From: Acidimicrobiaceae bacterium
GTDB taxonomy: Bacteria > Actinomycetota > Acidimicrobiia > Acidimicrobiales > Salinilacustritrichaceae
Assembly (NCBI GenBank): GCA_003476595.1
Contig: DMTU01000213.1
Location: forward strand, 5,754 to 13,470
Direction: 5' to 3'
Length of the DNA: 7,717 nt
Made by a program: the position numbers and the translations under genes. The notes below the pieces were generated by a model that worked only from the letters and a program-made list of their open reading frames with translations, searched no databases and was not told where the DNA came from. Shown in pieces: positions 5,838 to 7,717 of the stretch (position 1 is its first letter; each line of letters opens with the position of its first letter).

Positions 5838-7717
5838 ATGGCCGATCATGCCGAAGGTTTCGACGCCCCCGACCTCGACCGGTGGAAGGCGGATGCCGAG
5901 AAGGAGCTGCGGGGCAAGCCCCTCGACGAGCTGACCTGGACCACGCCCGAGGGCATCGAGGTCAAGCCGCTCTACACCGAGGCCGACCTCGAGGGCCTGA
6001 GCCACCTCGGCGGGCTGCCGGGCCAGGCGCCCTACGTCCGTGGCCCCTACGCCTCGATGTACACGAACCGGGCCTGGACGCTGCGCCAGTACGCCGGCTT
6101 CTCCACCGCCGAGGAGTCCAACGCCTTCTACCGTCGCAACCTCGCCGCCGGCCAGCGTGGCCTGTCGGTCGCCTTCGACCTCGCCACCCACCGCGGCTAC
6201 GACTCCGACCACCCCCGGGTCGTCGGCGACGTGGGCAAGGCGGGCGTGGCCATCGACTCGGTCGAGGACGCCAAGATCCTCTTCGACGGCATCCCGCTCG
6301 ACCAGATGTCGGTGTCGATGACCATGAACGGCGCCGTGCTGCCGACGATGGCCAACTACATCGTCGCCGCCGAGGAGCAGGGGGTGAGCCAGGACCAGCT
6401 CGCCGGGACCATCCAGAACGACATCCTCAAGGAGTTCATGGTCCGCAACACCTACATCTACCCGCCGGCCCCCTCCATGCGGATCGTCGCCGACATCATC
6501 GGCTACACGGCGACGCACATGCCGAAGTTCAACTCGATCTCGATCTCCGGCTACCACATGCAGGAGGCGGGGGCGACGCTCGAGCAGGAGCTGGCCTTCA
6601 CCATCGCCGACGGCATGGAGTACGTGCGGGCCGCGCAGGAGGCCGGCCTCGACATCGACGCCTTCGCCCCCCGCCTGTCGTTCTTCTTCTGCATCGGCCA
6701 GAACTTCTTCGGCGAGATCGCCAAGCTGCGTGCCGCCCGCCTCCTGTGGGCCAAGGTCATGAAGCAGCTCGGCGCGAAGGCCGACAAGTCCCTGATGCTG
6801 CGCACCCACTGCCAGACCTCGGGTGTGTCGCTCACCGAGCAGGACCCGTACAACAACGTGATCCGCACCGCGTACGAGGCCATGTCGGCCGTGCTCGGCG
6901 GTACGCAGTCGCTGCACACCAACGCCTTCGACGAGGCCCTCGGCCTGCCCACCGAGTTCTCCGCTCGCATCGCCCGCAACACCCAGCTGATCCTCGGCGA
7001 CGAGACCGACGTGACCAAGGTGGTGGACCCGCTCGCCGGCTCGTACTACGTCGAGTCCCTCACCGCCGGACTCGCCGACGCGGCGTGGGAGCTCATCGAG
7101 GAGGTCGAGGGCATGGGCGGCATGACCAAGGCCATCGAGGCCGGCATGCCCAAGCTCCGCATCGAGGAGTCGGCGGCCAAGCGCCAGGCCCGCGTCGACC
7201 GGGGCGAGGACGTCATCGTCGGCGTCAACAAGTACGTGCCCGAGAACGTCGAGATGGTCGACGTGCTCGACATCGACAACGCCGAGGTGCGCGAGTCCCA
7301 GATCCGCCGCCTCGAGCAGATCCGGGCCAGCCGGGACCAGGCCGCGTGCGATGCCGCCCTGCTCGCCCTCAAGGAGGGTGCGGCCGGTGACGCCAACCTG
7401 CTGGAGCTGTGCGTGAACGCCGCCCGGGCTCGGGCCACGGTCGGCGAGATGAGCGACGCCATGGAGGCCGTGTTCGGTCGCCACAAGGCCGAGGTCCGCA
7501 GCATCCACGGCGTGTACGGCGCCGCCTACGCCGACGACGAGGACTACGCCGCACTCCTCGCCCGGGTCGACGGGTTCGCCGAAGCCAACGGCCGTCGCCC
7601 CCGCATGCTCGTCGCCAAGATGGGCCAGGACGGCCACGACCGCGGCGGCAAGGTCATCGCCACCGCGTTCGCCGACTTCGGCTTCGACGTCGACGTCGGC
7701 CCGCTGTTCCAGACGCC
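5838..7717 (+). CDS. mutB: Methylmalonyl-CoA mutase, catalytic subunit (B12-dependent), 3'-truncated
   Basis: This enzyme interconverts methylmalonyl-CoA and succinyl-CoA with adenosylcobalamin, the last step of propionyl-CoA assimilation. The 626 visible codons contain most of a protein usually about 710-750 long. Residues 1 to about 580 form the substrate-binding TIM barrel and linker: RGPYASMY (68-75), [47 protein letters not shown] and [10 protein letters not shown]. Aligned by eye to Propionibacterium MutB, Tyr89, Arg207, Tyr243 and His244 correspond to Tyr85, Arg203, Tyr239 and His240. The Tyr/Arg pair marks a methylmalonyl-CoA rather than isobutyryl-CoA mutase. The cobalamin domain starts near 585 with [11 protein letters not shown], the D-x-H-x-x-G motif (D598, H600, G603), with His600 as the cobalt ligand; the window stops just after FQT. 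It resembles human MUT as much as bacterial MutB, though several barrel Trp positions differ (see findings). The start is the ATG at 5838, with no alternative nearby. Confidence 0.96.
   Translation, partial: MADHAEGFDAPDLDRWKADAEKELRGKPLDELTWTTPEGIEVKPLYTEADLEGLSHLGGLPGQAPYVRGPYASMYTNRAWTLRQYAGFSTAEESNAFYRRNLAAGQRGLSVAFDLATHRGYDSDHPRVVGDVGKAGVAIDSVEDAKILFDGIPLDQMSVSMTMNGAVLPTMANYIVAAEEQGVSQDQLAGTIQNDILKEFMVRNTYIYPPAPSMRIVADIIGYTATHMPKFNSISISGYHMQEAGATLEQELAFTIADGMEYVRAAQEAGLDIDAFAPRLSFFFCIGQNFFGEIAKLRAARLLWAKVMKQLGAKADKSLMLRTHCQTSGVSLTEQDPYNNVIRTAYEAMSAVLGGTQSLHTNAFDEALGLPTEFSARIARNTQLILGDETDVTKVVDPLAGSYYVESLTAGLADAAWELIEEVEGMGGMTKAIEAGMPKLRIEESAAKRQARVDRGEDVIVGVNKYVPENVEMVDVLDIDNAEVRESQIRRLEQIRASRDQAACDAALLALKEGAAGDANLLELCVNAARARATVGEMSDAMEAVFGRHKAEVRSIHGVYGAAYADDEDYAALLARVDGFAEANGRRPRMLVAKMGQDGHDRGGKVIATAFADFGFDVDVGPLFQT

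Noticed and set aside
5754..7637. A 627-codon open frame on the minus strand opposite the mutase
   Set aside because: It is rich in His, Asp, Gly and Val with no recognisable motif and lies wholly antisense to a highly conserved mutase; long antisense frames are expected at this GC content.

Overview
The window comes from a high-GC bacterium, most likely an actinomycete-type organism (Actinomycetota; Acidimicrobiia is a guess). Pointers are the very strong G/C third-position bias, a pterin dehydratase fused to a glyoxalase-like domain, an LpdA-type flavoprotein close to mycobacterial Rv3303c, and several genes that appear to be leaderless, with a -10-like hexamer 6-7 nt before the start codon. 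It looks like chromosomal core or near-core sequence. I see no mobile elements, RNA genes or CRISPR arrays.

Layout: (1) 1-900, plus strand: the 3' half of a biotin-dependent acyl-CoA carboxylase alpha chain (biotin carboxylase C-terminal part plus biotin carrier domain). (2) 925-5754, minus strand, read right to left: a putative lipoprotein with a PrcB-like C-terminal domain; a FetA-type ABC ATPase with an unusual His/Asp/Glu-rich tail; its overlapping membrane partner FetB; an LpdA-like flavoprotein that lacks one cysteine of the usual redox pair; and a pterin-4a-carbinolamine dehydratase/VOC fusion whose start codon overlaps the preceding stop. (3) 5838-7717, plus strand: a B12-dependent methylmalonyl-CoA mutase, cut by the window end just inside its cobalamin-binding domain.

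The two plus-strand enzymes fit one pathway: carboxylation of propionyl-CoA to methylmalonyl-CoA, then isomerisation to succinyl-CoA (a racemase would be needed and is not here). The minus-strand block between them is unrelated in chemistry. FetAB is an iron-export type transporter linked in E. coli to peroxide resistance, and the LpdA-like reductase next to it could also serve redox or metal homeostasis, but that link is inference. Gene spacing is tight: a 14-nt fetA/fetB overlap, a 28-nt fetB/lpdA gap and a 1-nt lpdA/dehydratase overlap.

No clearly new multi-gene system is evident. The observations most worth following up are the metal-ligand-rich FetA tail, the recurrent leaderless promoter pattern (including one inside the minus-strand block), and the uncharacterised lipoprotein.
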